Source of the DNA: Bacteroides sp. M10 | GTDB taxonomy: Bacteria; Bacteroidota; Bacteroidia; Bacteroidales; Bacteroidaceae | Length of the DNA stretch: 64,000 nt | Direction: 5' to 3' | NCBI RefSeq assembly: GCF_014334015.1 | Contig: NZ_CP060488.1 | Span: forward strand, 4,608,501 to 4,672,500 | Part shown: positions 1 to 8,873 of the stretch, in pieces | Layout of the letters: each line of letters begins with the position of its first letter | How positions within the stretch are numbered: the first letter of the stretch is position 1 | The notes under the pieces: model-generated | What the model was told of the DNA's origin: nothing | Database searches by the model: none | The model's input: only the letters and a program-made list of their open reading frames with translations | Program-made: the position numbers and the translations under genes

Positions 1-1932
1 CTTTCCCGAAGTTTTCCTACCATTGCCGATGCCAGTACGGAAATAATCAACTTAGAGGCTATCTTAAATCTACCTAAAGGGACAGAACATTTCCTGACTG
101 ATATTCATGGAGAATATGAAGCTTTTCAGCATGTACTGAAAAATGCTTCCGGTGCGGTAAAACGTAAAGTAAATGAAATATTCGGCAACACTCTTCGTGA
201 AGCTGAAAAGAAAGAAATCTGTACTTTGATTTACTATCCCGAAGAGAAACTCCAATTGGTGAAGGCCCGTGAAAAGGATCTGGACGATTGGTATCTGATT
301 ACGCTGAACCAACTGGTGAAAGTCTGTCAGAATGTGTCTTCCAAATATACCCGTTCGAAGGTTCGTAAATCACTACCTGCCGAATTCTCTTATATCATTC
401 AGGAGTTATTGCACGAATCGTCTATCGAACCGAATAAGCATGCTTATATTAATGTAATTATCAGCACAATAATCACTACGAAGCGTGCCGACGATTTCAT
501 TATCGCTATGTGTAATCTGATTCAGCGCTTGACTATTGATTCTCTTCATATCGTAGGTGATATTTACGACCGTGGTCCCGGTGCACATATCATTATGGAT
601 ACATTGTGTAATTACCACAACTTCGATATTCAATGGGGAAATCATGATATTCTTTGGATGGGAGCAGCTTCTGGTAATGATAGTTGTATCGCTAACGTGA
701 TACGTATGTCCATGCGCTATGGTAATCTGGGTACACTTGAAGACGGATACGGAATCAATTTGCTTCCACTGGCTACTTTTGCAATGGATACGTATGCCGA
801 TGATCCTTGCACAATCTTCATGCCGAAAATGAACTTTGCCGATGCTCATTATAATGAGAAGACTTTGCGTTTGATTACTCAAATGCATAAAGCCATTACC
901 ATTATCCAGTTTAAGCTGGAAGCTGAAATCATCGACCGCCGTCCGGAATTCGGAATGGCTAATCGTAAACTTCTGGAGAAGATTGATTTTGAACGCGGCG
1001 TCTTTGTATATGAAGGAAAAGAATATGCTTTGCGTGATACCAACTTCCCGACTGTAGACCCGGCAGATCCTTACCGATTGACTGAAGAAGAACGTGAATT
1101 GGTAGAAAAGATTCATTATTCATTTATGAATAGTGAGAAATTGAAGAAGCACATGCGTTGTCTGTTTACCTATGGCGGCATGTATCTGGTCTCAAACTCG
1201 AATCTTCTTTATCATGCTTCTGTTCCTCTGAATGAGGATGGCAGCTTTAAACATGTCAAAATACGTGGTAAGGAATACTGGGGACATAAATTGCTGGATA
1301 AAGCCGATCAATTGATCCGTACCGCTTATTTCGATGAAGAAGGAGAGGAGGATAAGGAATTTGCTATGGATTATATCTGGTATATGTGGTGTGGTCCGGA
1401 AGCTCCTTTGTTCGATAAAGATAAGATGGCGACTTTTGAGCGCTATTTTGTAGAAGATAAAGAGTTACATAAAGAAAAGAAAGGCTATTATTACACATTG
1501 CGTAACCGGGAAGATATTTGTGACCAGATTTTGACAGAGTTTGGAGCTTCAGGGCCTCATTCGCATATTATCAACGGTCATGTGCCTGTGAAGACGATTC
1601 AGGGAGAACAACCTATGAAAGCCAATGGCAAGCTTTTTGTGATTGATGGTGGTTTTTCAAAAGCTTATCAGCCGGAAACGGGAATTGCGGGATATACGCT
1701 TGTTTATCATTCTCATGGTATGCAACTCGTACAGCACGAACCGTTCCAATCCCGTCAGAAAGCCATTGAAGAGGGGCTTGATATCAAATCGACCAACTTC
1801 GTTCTCGAATTTAATTCGCAACGAATGATGGTGAAAGATACCGATAAGGGAAAAGAACTGGTGACTCAAATACAGGATTTGAAGAAATTGCTTGTTGCTT
1901 ATCGTACTGGTCTGATAAAGGAAAAGATATAA
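1..1932 (+). CDS. fbp: Fructose-1,6-bisphosphatase class III, 5'-truncated by window edge
   Basis: Hydrolyses fructose-1,6-bisphosphate to fructose-6-phosphate in cytosolic gluconeogenesis. The frame is open from base 1, so the start lies outside the window; 643 codons are present, and full-length Bacteroides class III enzymes are only slightly longer. Metallophosphatase motifs are visible in order: TDIHGEY near the left edge, GDIYDRG, WGNHD and, late in the protein, INGHVPVK, followed by IDGGFSKAY. This large calcineurin-like family is unrelated to the E. coli class I enzyme. It stops at TAA 1930-1932 and is followed by a gene-free gap with a short-repeat array. The TTG at 226 is internal, not a start. 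Confidence 0.95.
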   Translation, partial: LSRSFPTIADASTEIINLEAILNLPKGTEHFLTDIHGEYEAFQHVLKNASGAVKRKVNEIFGNTLREAEKKEICTLIYYPEEKLQLVKAREKDLDDWYLITLNQLVKVCQNVSSKYTRSKVRKSLPAEFSYIIQELLHESSIEPNKHAYINVIISTIITTKRADDFIIAMCNLIQRLTIDSLHIVGDIYDRGPGAHIIMDTLCNYHNFDIQWGNHDILWMGAASGNDSCIANVIRMSMRYGNLGTLEDGYGINLLPLATFAMDTYADDPCTIFMPKMNFADAHYNEKTLRLITQMHKAITIIQFKLEAEIIDRRPEFGMANRKLLEKIDFERGVFVYEGKEYALRDTNFPTVDPADPYRLTEEERELVEKIHYSFMNSEKLKKHMRCLFTYGGMYLVSNSNLLYHASVPLNEDGSFKHVKIRGKEYWGHKLLDKADQLIRTAYFDEEGEEDKEFAMDYIWYMWCGPEAPLFDKDKMATFERYFVEDKELHKEKKGYYYTLRNREDICDQILTEFGASGPHSHIINGHVPVKTIQGEQPMKANGKLFVIDGGFSKAYQPETGIAGYTLVYHSHGMQLVQHEPFQSRQKAIEEGLDIKSTNFVLEFNSQRMMVKDTDKGKELVTQIQDLKKLLVAYRTGLIKEKI

Positions 1933-1982
1933 ATACTATCTCTTTGCAATATAAAATTCAATAATTTTTAGTGTTTTGAGTG

Positions 1983-2074
1983 ATTCGTTCCACCTGGGTG
2001 GGACTAAACAGCGACCTGGGTGGGACGAAAGGAAAACCTTGGTGGAACGAAACAAGCATCCAGGTGGAACGAAT
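1983..2074. repeat. Intergenic tandem array, four 22-bp units, bounded by a 15-bp inverted repeat
   Basis: Units sharing the core CCTGGGTGGGAC or a variant (CCTTGGTGGAAC, TCCAGGTGGAAC) start at 1993, 2015, 2037 and 2059, exactly 22 bp apart. The block is closed by a perfect 15-bp inverted repeat, ATTCGTTCCACCTGG at 1983-1997 and its complement at 2060-2074. It lies in the 214-bp gap between convergent fbp and the surface-repeat gene. The remainder of that gap is AT-rich with no gene visible. Confidence 0.85.
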
Positions 2075-2146
2075 TATAATTAGTAAGGCAATGTCTTGAT
2101 ATTAGTGTTTTAATCTGTTCAGCAGTATATCTTGCCTGATTCCTGT

Positions 2147-3295
2147 TTAGAAAAGAACAATACCTGCTTCTATAATCGCCCCTTTATCGTAATTGCTTGA
2201 TTTATTATAGAATCTGGTTAACCCATAACCACCTGTTGCAAAGATGCCGAACTTCCTGGTAAATTGATATTCCAGATTGGCACGTGCCTGCAATGCATAT
2301 AAACGTTTCGGAATTACCTCGTCTTTGTTATCGAACGCCTCGATATGCTGGTAGCCAAGGTCTCCGCTGATGGATAAGCCTTTGTAAAGAGGGAAGGACA
2401 AACCGGCACGATAGGATGCACTTGCCGAAAACTTATCATTCAACCCCTGATACATGGAGCCGACTCCCAGAATGGTATAAAACAATTGGTTCTTGAAGCG
2501 TACACCTATATTGGCAGGCGTAGCATTTCCACCATACACCATCATTTGCACTCTTGTATCAGGATTCGCATTAACCAATCCGAGTTGGAATCCCTTCATA
2601 TCTTCTTTGTAATAATTGACAAGGCCAATTTGAAGTCCGCGGGCCTGCGTTGCATAATTACATAATGCTATTTGCACCCCATTTAGTTTCGATGCGGTTA
2701 TGTTGGCAATTCCTGCAATCTGCAAGCCGTTCATGTGTTCGCCTACTACATTTAAAAGTCCGGAAGCCATCAAGCCGCCGAAGCTCTGCCCTGTAATATT
2801 TGCCGCTCCGGAAAAGTGTAGCCCTGAAGCCATATTGCCCGTCACATTCATGAAACCGCTAATCATTAACCCCGAGGTATTATCTCCTCCGATACTGGTT
2901 AAACCGGATATGATTACTCCCTGCGTTCTGTCGCCAGTGATATTTACCAGTCCGGCAGCAGAAAGTCCTACGGTGTTGTTACCGCTGATATTACTGATAC
3001 CGGCCAGTTGGACACCCCTCATTGTTCCGCCTGCCAGGTTGGCTAATCCGGTGATCTGTACTCCGTTCATGTCACCATGTACCACACTTCCCAATGCATT
3101 GATACCCACACCGTTCAAGCGATTCATTGTAGACAGGAGACCGATGTTCACATAAGTCGTCTGTGTACTGTCATGCGGTTGCGTACAAATATCTTTCCAG
3201 ATAGATATATTAATACCTGCACTCTTGTTCTGTGCCGGTAAACAAACGGCAGCCATTAGTATAGCTGCCGTGAATATTGTTTTCTTTATCTTCAT
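2147..3295 (-). CDS. Secreted surface-repeat protein (LA_2272-like) with C-terminal beta-barrel-like region
   Basis: A 382-residue exported protein of unknown function. Residues 1-22 form a signal peptide ending in PAQ. Residues ~45-235 consist of a 20-24 residue repeat of the form GVQIxGLxNIxG, with Gly and Asn recurring at fixed spacing, as in a stacked beta-solenoid. The last ~135 residues alternate hydrophobic and polar positions with many aromatics and end in VLF, as in an outer-membrane strand domain. The pattern resembles the LA_2272 surface-repeat family, originally named from Leptospira. It lies 49 bp downstream of the acyl-CoA ligase on the same strand, so cotranscription is possible. 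No catalytic motif is visible. Confidence 0.75.
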   Translation of the reverse strand: MKIKKTIFTAAILMAAVCLPAQNKSAGINISIWKDICTQPHDSTQTTYVNIGLLSTMNRLNGVGINALGSVVHGDMNGVQITGLANLAGGTMRGVQLAGISNISGNNTVGLSAAGLVNITGDRTQGVIISGLTSIGGDNTSGLMISGFMNVTGNMASGLHFSGAANITGQSFGGLMASGLLNVVGEHMNGLQIAGIANITASKLNGVQIALCNYATQARGLQIGLVNYYKEDMKGFQLGLVNANPDTRVQMMVYGGNATPANIGVRFKNQLFYTILGVGSMYQGLNDKFSASASYRAGLSFPLYKGLSISGDLGYQHIEAFDNKDEVIPKRLYALQARANLEYQFTRKFGIFATGGYGLTRFYNKSSNYDKGAIIEAGIVLF

Positions 3296-3344
3296 TCCTT
3301 TCTCTTTTCGGTTTAAGTTATATCTCTATGCAGCTAACTTTATA

Positions 3345-5003
3345 TTAGCCTTTTGCTTCCTGATATAAATAACGTTTGATGCTCTTCTTCGGTGTCTTTT
3401 CGAATTCTTCCGGATAGATTTTCATCTTGGATATTTGGCTGTAAGCCGGTAGCGTATCATTCAGTGCCACACGGTTTTCTTCCATTATTTGCTCGATGTC
3501 TTCATTCTTCAGGCCATGAGCGAAAGCGTCGTCAAAATCAGGATAAACAAGTCCGACAAGTTTTTCGTTTTGCTGAACGATGATACTTTCAGCCACGTAT
3601 GGCAGATTGTTCAATTTATCTTCAATTTCTTCCGGATAGATATTCTGTCCGCTGGCACTCAATAACAAGTTCTTGCTGCGTCCTTTGATCGTAACATTTC
3701 CTTCGGCGTCCATCAAAGCCAGGTCACCTGTATGCAGCCATCCGTCTTTGTCGATAACTTCTTGGGTAGCTTCTTCGTTTTTGTAATATCCCAACATCAC
3801 ATTTGGACCCTTACATACGATTTCGCCAACAATGTTCTCGGGATCAGATGACAACACTTTCACATCCATACGTGGTACAGCTTTTCCGCATGAACCCGGT
3901 TTGAATCTTCTCCAATCCTCGTAACAGATAATCGGACCACATTCCGTCATTCCATATCCTACTGTATAAGGGAAATCAATCATTTTCAAGAACTGCTCTA
4001 CTTCCTGATTGAAAGCGGCACCTCCTACAATAACAGCTTTGAAGTTTCCGCCAAATGCTTTAATCATTTCTTCGCGTACCGTTGCTTTTATCTTGTCATT
4101 GATGATAGGCACTTTTAGTAAGATCTTCATTGCAGGAGTTTCCAATTTCGGAAGCACGCTCTTCTTGATAATTTTTTCGATGATAAGCGGTACGGCAACA
4201 ATCAGATTAGGTTTCACCTCTTCGAAAGCTTGGAAAATGATTTTCGGACTCGGCATGCGAGTAAGGAAGTAGATGTGGCAACCCACGGAGAACTCATAAA
4301 GGAATTCGAAAGCCAGTCCGTACATGTGTGCCATAGGGAGCATGGATACGATCTTATCTCCGGCTTGCAGGTCTAACACTTCAAAAGCAAATTTGGTATT
4401 CGACCACAGACTGCGATAGGGGAGCATTACTCCTTTCGAGTAACTTGTTGTTCCTGAAGTATAATTGATAACAGCCAGTTCTTCCGGTTCATCCTTATGA
4501 TAAGCGATATGCTCTGTGCGGAAATTTTTCGGATATTTTTTGCCGAACATTTCGTTCAGGTGTTCGCGTGCATAAGTCAGTCGTTCGCTGCGTGACACTA
4601 GCAGGGTGAAGTCGTTCATCATCAGGATACCCTCCAGTAGCGGCATTGCCGACTCATTCAGGTTTTCCCATACCATGTCTCCTACAAGCAGTAATTTTGC
4701 TTCGGAATGGTTGACGATGTTATGTATATTGTCCGCTTTAAATTCATGGAGGATGGGTACAACAACTGCCCCATACGTCAGTGTAGCAAGGAAAGTGACT
4801 CCCCAATGTGAGCTGTTTCTTCCGCAAACAGCAATCTTATCTCCTTTGCGGATTCCACTTTCTTCAAAAATGATATGGAGTTTTTCGATCTTGCGAGCTA
4901 CGTCTTTATACTGTAAAGTTGCACCTTTATAATCGGTCAGGGCATCCAGGTCCCAATTATTTTTGATACTATTCTCAATATAGGCTATAAAACTTTGTTC
5001 CAT
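3345..5003 (-). CDS. Long-chain acyl-CoA ligase (AMP-forming)
   Basis: An ANL-superfamily enzyme that activates a carboxylic acid, probably a fatty acid, through an acyl-adenylate to its CoA thioester. Motifs in order: the P-loop INYTSGTTSYSKG (~179-191), YGMTECGP, GWLHTGDL, GRSKNLLLSASGQNIYPEE, and KTPKKSIKR near the C-terminus with the catalytic lysine region. At 552 residues it is of normal length and lacks the membrane anchor of eukaryotic forms. I chose the ATG at 5003 over the one at 5015 because a promoter -7 element at 5039-5032 places transcription start near 5026, leaving a normal short leader. Chain-length preference cannot be read from the sequence. Confidence 0.88.
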   Translation of the reverse strand: MEQSFIAYIENSIKNNWDLDALTDYKGATLQYKDVARKIEKLHIIFEESGIRKGDKIAVCGRNSSHWGVTFLATLTYGAVVVPILHEFKADNIHNIVNHSEAKLLLVGDMVWENLNESAMPLLEGILMMNDFTLLVSRSERLTYAREHLNEMFGKKYPKNFRTEHIAYHKDEPEELAVINYTSGTTSYSKGVMLPYRSLWSNTKFAFEVLDLQAGDKIVSMLPMAHMYGLAFEFLYEFSVGCHIYFLTRMPSPKIIFQAFEEVKPNLIVAVPLIIEKIIKKSVLPKLETPAMKILLKVPIINDKIKATVREEMIKAFGGNFKAVIVGGAAFNQEVEQFLKMIDFPYTVGYGMTECGPIICYEDWRRFKPGSCGKAVPRMDVKVLSSDPENIVGEIVCKGPNVMLGYYKNEEATQEVIDKDGWLHTGDLALMDAEGNVTIKGRSKNLLLSASGQNIYPEEIEDKLNNLPYVAESIIVQQNEKLVGLVYPDFDDAFAHGLKNEDIEQIMEENRVALNDTLPAYSQISKMKIYPEEFEKTPKKSIKRYLYQEAKG

Positions 5004-5031
5004 TGTTTTGCACATTTGGTATTAATTTGTG

Positions 5032-5039
5032 CAAATATA
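5032..5039 (-). promoter_or_regulatory. Promoter -7 element for acyl-CoA ligase
   Basis: TATATTTG on the minus strand matches the Bacteroides -7 consensus TAnnTTTG. No clear TTTG lies 19-21 nt upstream, so the call rests on this box and on its distance from the start codon at 5003. Confidence 0.4.
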
Positions 5040-5135
5040 GCAATTATATTAATAATGAAGAATTAAGAGGGAAGAATTTTTGGAAATGGGGGAAGGGCGA
5101 TGTAGTGAGATTGCGACAGGCTGGTAGGAGGAAAG

Positions 5136-5240
5136 ATTATGCTTATAGCTAATTTCATTATGCTATAACCAAAAATCATTATGCTATAATCAAAAAAAAA
5201 TATGCTATAAGCAAAAAGATTTCTGCTCATAGCATATTGA
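5136..5240. repeat. Intergenic tandem array, five 21-bp units, last one inverted
   Basis: Units resembling ATTATGCTATAA followed by an A-rich tail start at 5136, 5157, 5178, 5199 and 5220, exactly 21 bp apart. The last unit is in inverse orientation: TGCTcATAGCATAT pairs with ATATGCTATaAGCA of the fourth unit (one mismatch), giving a hairpin. The array fills the gap between fcl, just downstream on the minus strand, and the acyl-CoA ligase promoter. Confidence 0.85.
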
Positions 5241-5256
5241 TTGATTCTTTAAATTC

Positions 5257-6327
5257 TTATTTCAAGTACCATTCGTACATTCTTTGTACGCCTTCCTCGA
5301 TTTCAATTTTATGGTGCCACCCCAAAGAGTGCAGTTTCGAAGGATCGGTCAGCTTGCGCATAGTGCCGTCCGGTTTGCTGCTGTCGAAGGTCAGTTTTCC
5401 TTGATACCCTACAGTTTCTACAATACGTTCGGCCAGCTGACGGATGGTGATTTCCTTACCGGTGCCGATGTTGATATGGCAGTTGCGGATATCTTTGCTA
5501 CCTTCTTTATAGGTATCTTTGAAGTCTACGTGCTCCATTACGAAGACGCTGGCATCTGCCATTTCTTCGCTCCAAAGGAACTCGCGGAGTGGAGTACCTG
5601 TACCCCAAAGAGTGACTTCCGTTTCGCTGATTCCGTATTTTTGCAGAATAGTCAGGATTTCTTCTTTCGGACTGTCGCCATTCACACCTTCCACCGGACG
5701 CAGATTCATATCCTTGCGTACTGCTTCCCAGTTTCCTTCTTTCAGACAGTGTGCCAGATGAATCTTCCGGATCATGGCAGGCAGTACATGACTGCGCTCC
5801 AAGTCGAAATTATCATTCGGTCCGTAAAGGTTTGTCGGCATCACAGCGATGTAGTTCGTTCCATATTGCAGGTTGAAACTTTCGCACATTTTCAGTCCGG
5901 CAATTTTAGCGATTGCATACGGCTCGTTGGTATATTCCAACGGTGAAGTAAGCAATACATCTTCCTTCATCGGCTGTTCGGCGTCACGTGGATAAATACA
6001 CGTGCTACCCAAGAAGAGTAACTTCTTTACATGGTGGCGGAAGCTCTCTCCGATGATATTCTGTTGAATTTGCAGATTCTTGTAGATAAAGTCGGCACGG
6101 TAGATGCTGTTCGCCATGATACCACCCACAAAGGCAGCAGCGAGGAATACATATTCCGGTTGTTCTTCATCGAAAAAATTACGGACAGCCATGCCATCCA
6201 GCAGATCAAGCTCTTTGTGAGTGCGGCCTACCAGATTGGTGTATCCTTTATCCTGCAAATTCTTCCAGATAGCAGATCCCACAAGTCCGCGGTGTCCTGC
6301 TACATATATCTTTGCATTCTTTTCCAT
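5257..6327 (-). CDS. fcl: GDP-L-fucose synthase
   Basis: Converts GDP-4-keto-6-deoxymannose to GDP-L-fucose with NADPH, the second step of de novo GDP-fucose synthesis in the cytosol. An extended SDR fold: glycine-rich NADP motif AGHRGLVGSA (10-19), Ser in GSTCIYP (107-113), and the catalytic pair Tyr137/Lys141 in YAIAK. At 356 residues it is longer than the ~321-residue E. coli enzyme; the extra residues lie in a ~40-residue insertion around 195-235. It follows gmd on the same strand across a 103-bp gap containing a long hairpin element. GDP-fucose feeds capsule and glycoprotein fucosylation in Bacteroides. Confidence 0.93.
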   Translation of the reverse strand: MEKNAKIYVAGHRGLVGSAIWKNLQDKGYTNLVGRTHKELDLLDGMAVRNFFDEEQPEYVFLAAAFVGGIMANSIYRADFIYKNLQIQQNIIGESFRHHVKKLLFLGSTCIYPRDAEQPMKEDVLLTSPLEYTNEPYAIAKIAGLKMCESFNLQYGTNYIAVMPTNLYGPNDNFDLERSHVLPAMIRKIHLAHCLKEGNWEAVRKDMNLRPVEGVNGDSPKEEILTILQKYGISETEVTLWGTGTPLREFLWSEEMADASVFVMEHVDFKDTYKEGSKDIRNCHINIGTGKEITIRQLAERIVETVGYQGKLTFDSSKPDGTMRKLTDPSKLHSLGWHHKIEIEEGVQRMYEWYLK

Positions 6328-6342
6328 TCTATCTTTTATTAG

Positions 6343-6416
6343 TTCACCACAGAGGACACAGAGGACACGGAGGATTTTATTTTTTTCTCTGTGTCCTCTG
6401 CGTCCTCTGTGGTGAA
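6343..6416. repeat. 74-bp element with 30-nt inverted arms, between gmd and fcl
   Basis: Arms at 6343-6372 and 6387-6416 are complementary over 30 nt with two mismatches (A/C- and G/T-type), around a 14-nt T-rich loop. Each arm is itself built from GAGGACAC-like steps about 10 nt apart (CACAGAGGACAC). Similar CACAGAG-rich inverted repeats occur widely in bacterial intergenic DNA as REP-like sequences. Here it would form a strong hairpin in the gmd-fcl transcript. Confidence 0.85.
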
Positions 6417-6430
6417 ATGAAATTCATTTT

Positions 6431-7501
6431 TTAATGTTTGGTAGCAATCATTCGTCTCACTTTCTCCATATCGTGGCGAACCATGATACTTACCAGTTCT
6501 TCGAATGATGTTTTACGCGGATCCCAGCCCAACAGTGTTTTAGCTTTAGTCGGGTCGCCCAGCAATTGTTCTACTTCCGATGGGCGGAAATACTTCGGAT
6601 CAACTTCTACCAGAGATTTTCCGGTAGCTACGTCGATACCTTTTTCATTTACGCCTTCACCTTCCCAACGAAGCTCGATCCCTGCTTCTTTGAATGCTAA
6701 CGTTGCGAATTCGCGCACCGTGTGCATTTCTCCGGTAGCAATAACGAAATCTTCGGGAACATCATGTTGCAGGATCAGCCACATACATTCGATGTAATCC
6801 TTGGCATATCCCCAGTCGCGGCGTGCATCCAGATTACCCAGGTACAGTTTGTCCTGTTCGCCCTGTGCGATACGTGCGGCAGCAAGCGAAATTTTACGGG
6901 TAACGAACGTCTCACCACGGCGTTCGCTCTCGTGATTGAACAAAATACCGTTTACTGCAAACATACCATAGCTTTCGCGGTAGTTTTTAGTAATCCAGAA
7001 ACCATATTGTTTGGCTACCCCATACGGAGAACGGGGATAGAATGGAGTTGTCTCTTTTTGTGGAACTTCCTGCACCTTACCGAACAATTCGGAAGTAGAA
7101 GCCTGATAGATGCGGGTTTTCTTTTCCAGTCCCAGGATGCGTACAGCTTCGAGCATACGCAACGTACCGATAGCATCTGCTTCGGCAGTGTATTCCGGAA
7201 CGTCGAACGAAACCTTCACGTGGCTTTGAGCTGCGAGATTGTAGATTTCATCCGGTTGCACCTGTTGAATAATACGAATTAACGAACTAGAATCTGTCAT
7301 ATCCCCATAATGCAGATTAATCGTACGTTTCTGTTTCATGTCGCGCACCCACTCGTCAAAATACAAATGTTCAATACGTCCTGTATTGAACGAAGAAGAA
7401 CGACGGAGTATACCGTGTACTTCGTAACCTTTTTGCAATAGAAATTCGGCAAGATAAGAACCATCTTGCCCGGTGATGCCTGAAATTAGGGCTTTTTTCA
7501 T
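6431..7501 (-). CDS. gmd: GDP-mannose 4,6-dehydratase
   Basis: Dehydrates GDP-D-mannose to GDP-4-keto-6-deoxy-D-mannose, the first step towards GDP-L-fucose. Extended SDR fold: NADP motif [12 protein letters not shown] (8-19), catalytic Ser/Glu in STSELFG (135-141), and Tyr160/Lys164 within RSPYGVAK. Its 356 residues match the family length. The start ATG at 7501 is followed at once by the Rossmann strand [10 protein letters not shown]. The gene lies upstream of fcl on the minus strand in the usual gmd-fcl order; together they supply GDP-fucose. Confidence 0.95.
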   Translation of the reverse strand: MKKALISGITGQDGSYLAEFLLQKGYEVHGILRRSSSFNTGRIEHLYFDEWVRDMKQKRTINLHYGDMTDSSSLIRIIQQVQPDEIYNLAAQSHVKVSFDVPEYTAEADAIGTLRMLEAVRILGLEKKTRIYQASTSELFGKVQEVPQKETTPFYPRSPYGVAKQYGFWITKNYRESYGMFAVNGILFNHESERRGETFVTRKISLAAARIAQGEQDKLYLGNLDARRDWGYAKDYIECMWLILQHDVPEDFVIATGEMHTVREFATLAFKEAGIELRWEGEGVNEKGIDVATGKSLVEVDPKYFRPSEVEQLLGDPTKAKTLLGWDPRKTSFEELVSIMVRHDMEKVRRMIATKH

Positions 7502-7594
7502 ACGCTATTATTTAATATAATTGAAAATGTGGGTGCAAATGTCGGCATTTTTTGTGACCTAGCCAAGTGACTTTCCAATTATTTTTCAGCACAG

Positions 7595-8764
7595 TCATTC
7601 AGCACGGTTTTTTCCCATTATTTTGTCGATAATCAAAGCGATAGCTCCGTCTCCCGTCACATTGCAGGCAGTACCGAAACTATCCATCGCGATGTAAAGC
7701 GCAATCATCAAAGCCTGTGCCGATTCGTCGAAACCGAGCATGGATTGCAGAATCCCCAGGGAAGCCATGATTGCTCCACCCGGAACTCCCGGAGCGGCTA
7801 CCATAGTGATACCCAGCATAAAGATAAACCCGGCAAACAGGGGGAAGTCGAACGGCATTCCCTGCATCATCATCAATGCCAGTGCGCAGGCTACAATTTT
7901 CAGTGTACTGCCCGATAGATGGATGGTGGCGCATAGCGGAATCACGAACCCGGCTACTTCGGCAGATACTCCGTTCTTTTTGGCTTGTTCCAGTGTCACG
8001 GGAATGGTGGCTGCAGATGATTGTGTACCCAATGCCGTGAAGTAAGCGGGCAGCATTTTGCTAAGCAATTTGAATGGATTTCTATGCACAAACAATGCCG
8101 CAATGGAATACTGAAAAACCAACAGGAAAATATGAAGAACGAAGATGACTCCGATAATTTTAATAAACACCATCAGGATAGAATATACTTGTCCCGAATG
8201 TGTCATGTTGAGGAATATGCCGAAGATATAAAGCGGTAGCAACGGTAGAATGACGGCACTTATCATTCGTACGATAATTTCCTGAAAATCACGTGCCACA
8301 TTTTTCAATGCGTCGCTGTTGAGTGACGCCAGTCCTAACCCCAGTGTGAAAGCTAAAATCAGAGCTGTCATTACGTTCATCAGTGGCGGAATGGAGACGG
8401 AGAAGTAGGGGAGGATTCCCTGTGCTTCGCTTACTTCTTCAAGTGGCGCACCCGGTTCGATGAGCGAAGGAAATACCGTGACCCCTGTGAAATAGGAGAG
8501 AAAGCCTGAAAAAAGAGTAGCGAAGTAGGCGATCAAAGCCGTCACGAGTAGCATTTTTCCTGCACCTTTTCCGATGTCGGCAATAGCCACAGTAACCAGT
8601 CCGACGATAATCAATGGGATAGAGAAATTGAGAAATTCACTGAAAATGCCATTGAACGTAACAAATATTCGCACTAGCGGAGCCGGGAAAACTGTGCCGA
8701 TGGCAATACCCAAAATGATGGCGATAACGATGCGTGCCAACAAACCGATTTTGATCTTCTTCAT
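7595..8764 (-). CDS. Dicarboxylate/amino-acid:cation symporter (DAACS family)
   Basis: An inner-membrane carrier of the glutamate/aspartate/C4-dicarboxylate symporter family, which couples uptake to Na+ or H+. 389 residues, very hydrophobic, with the family signatures SSAATIPVT (serine-rich hairpin), PGVPGG and NVTGDGA near the C-terminus. The usual Arg of the TM8 region is not present in MDSFGTACNVTGD, so substrate preference should not be assumed. I chose the start at 8764 (MKKIKIGLLAR); the longer reading from 8830 adds a non-conserved stretch that overlaps a putative promoter at 8794-8787. It is divergent from gnd. Confidence 0.88.
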   Translation of the reverse strand: MKKIKIGLLARIVIAIILGIAIGTVFPAPLVRIFVTFNGIFSEFLNFSIPLIIVGLVTVAIADIGKGAGKMLLVTALIAYFATLFSGFLSYFTGVTVFPSLIEPGAPLEEVSEAQGILPYFSVSIPPLMNVMTALILAFTLGLGLASLNSDALKNVARDFQEIIVRMISAVILPLLPLYIFGIFLNMTHSGQVYSILMVFIKIIGVIFVLHIFLLVFQYSIAALFVHRNPFKLLSKMLPAYFTALGTQSSAATIPVTLEQAKKNGVSAEVAGFVIPLCATIHLSGSTLKIVACALALMMMQGMPFDFPLFAGFIFMLGITMVAAPGVPGGAIMASLGILQSMLGFDESAQALMIALYIAMDSFGTACNVTGDGAIALIIDKIMGKNRAE

Positions 8765-8786
8765 CCTTGATTTTATTTGTAGACTA

Positions 8787-8794
8787 CAAAAATA
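8787..8794 (-). promoter_or_regulatory. Possible promoter -7 element for the symporter
   Basis: TATTTTTG on the minus strand fits TAnnTTTG. The nearest upstream TTTG (8823-8820) is 25 nt away, longer than the usual 19-21. It supports the inner start codon at 8764. Confidence 0.3.
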
Positions 8795-8873
8795 ATATTT
8801 TAATCTAAAATATTGCGAACAAATATGCATTTCAAATGTTACTAAGATAAAGAATATTCAAAATATACAAGTT

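Noticed and set aside
406..1116. A 236-codon antisense frame within fbp
   Set aside because: No family resemblance and full overlap with conserved phosphatase motifs on the plus strand.
1983..2074. CRISPR array
   Set aside because: Units are only 22 bp with no distinct spacers, few copies, and no cas genes anywhere in the window. The same holds for the arrays at 5.2, 29.2 and 61.3 kb.
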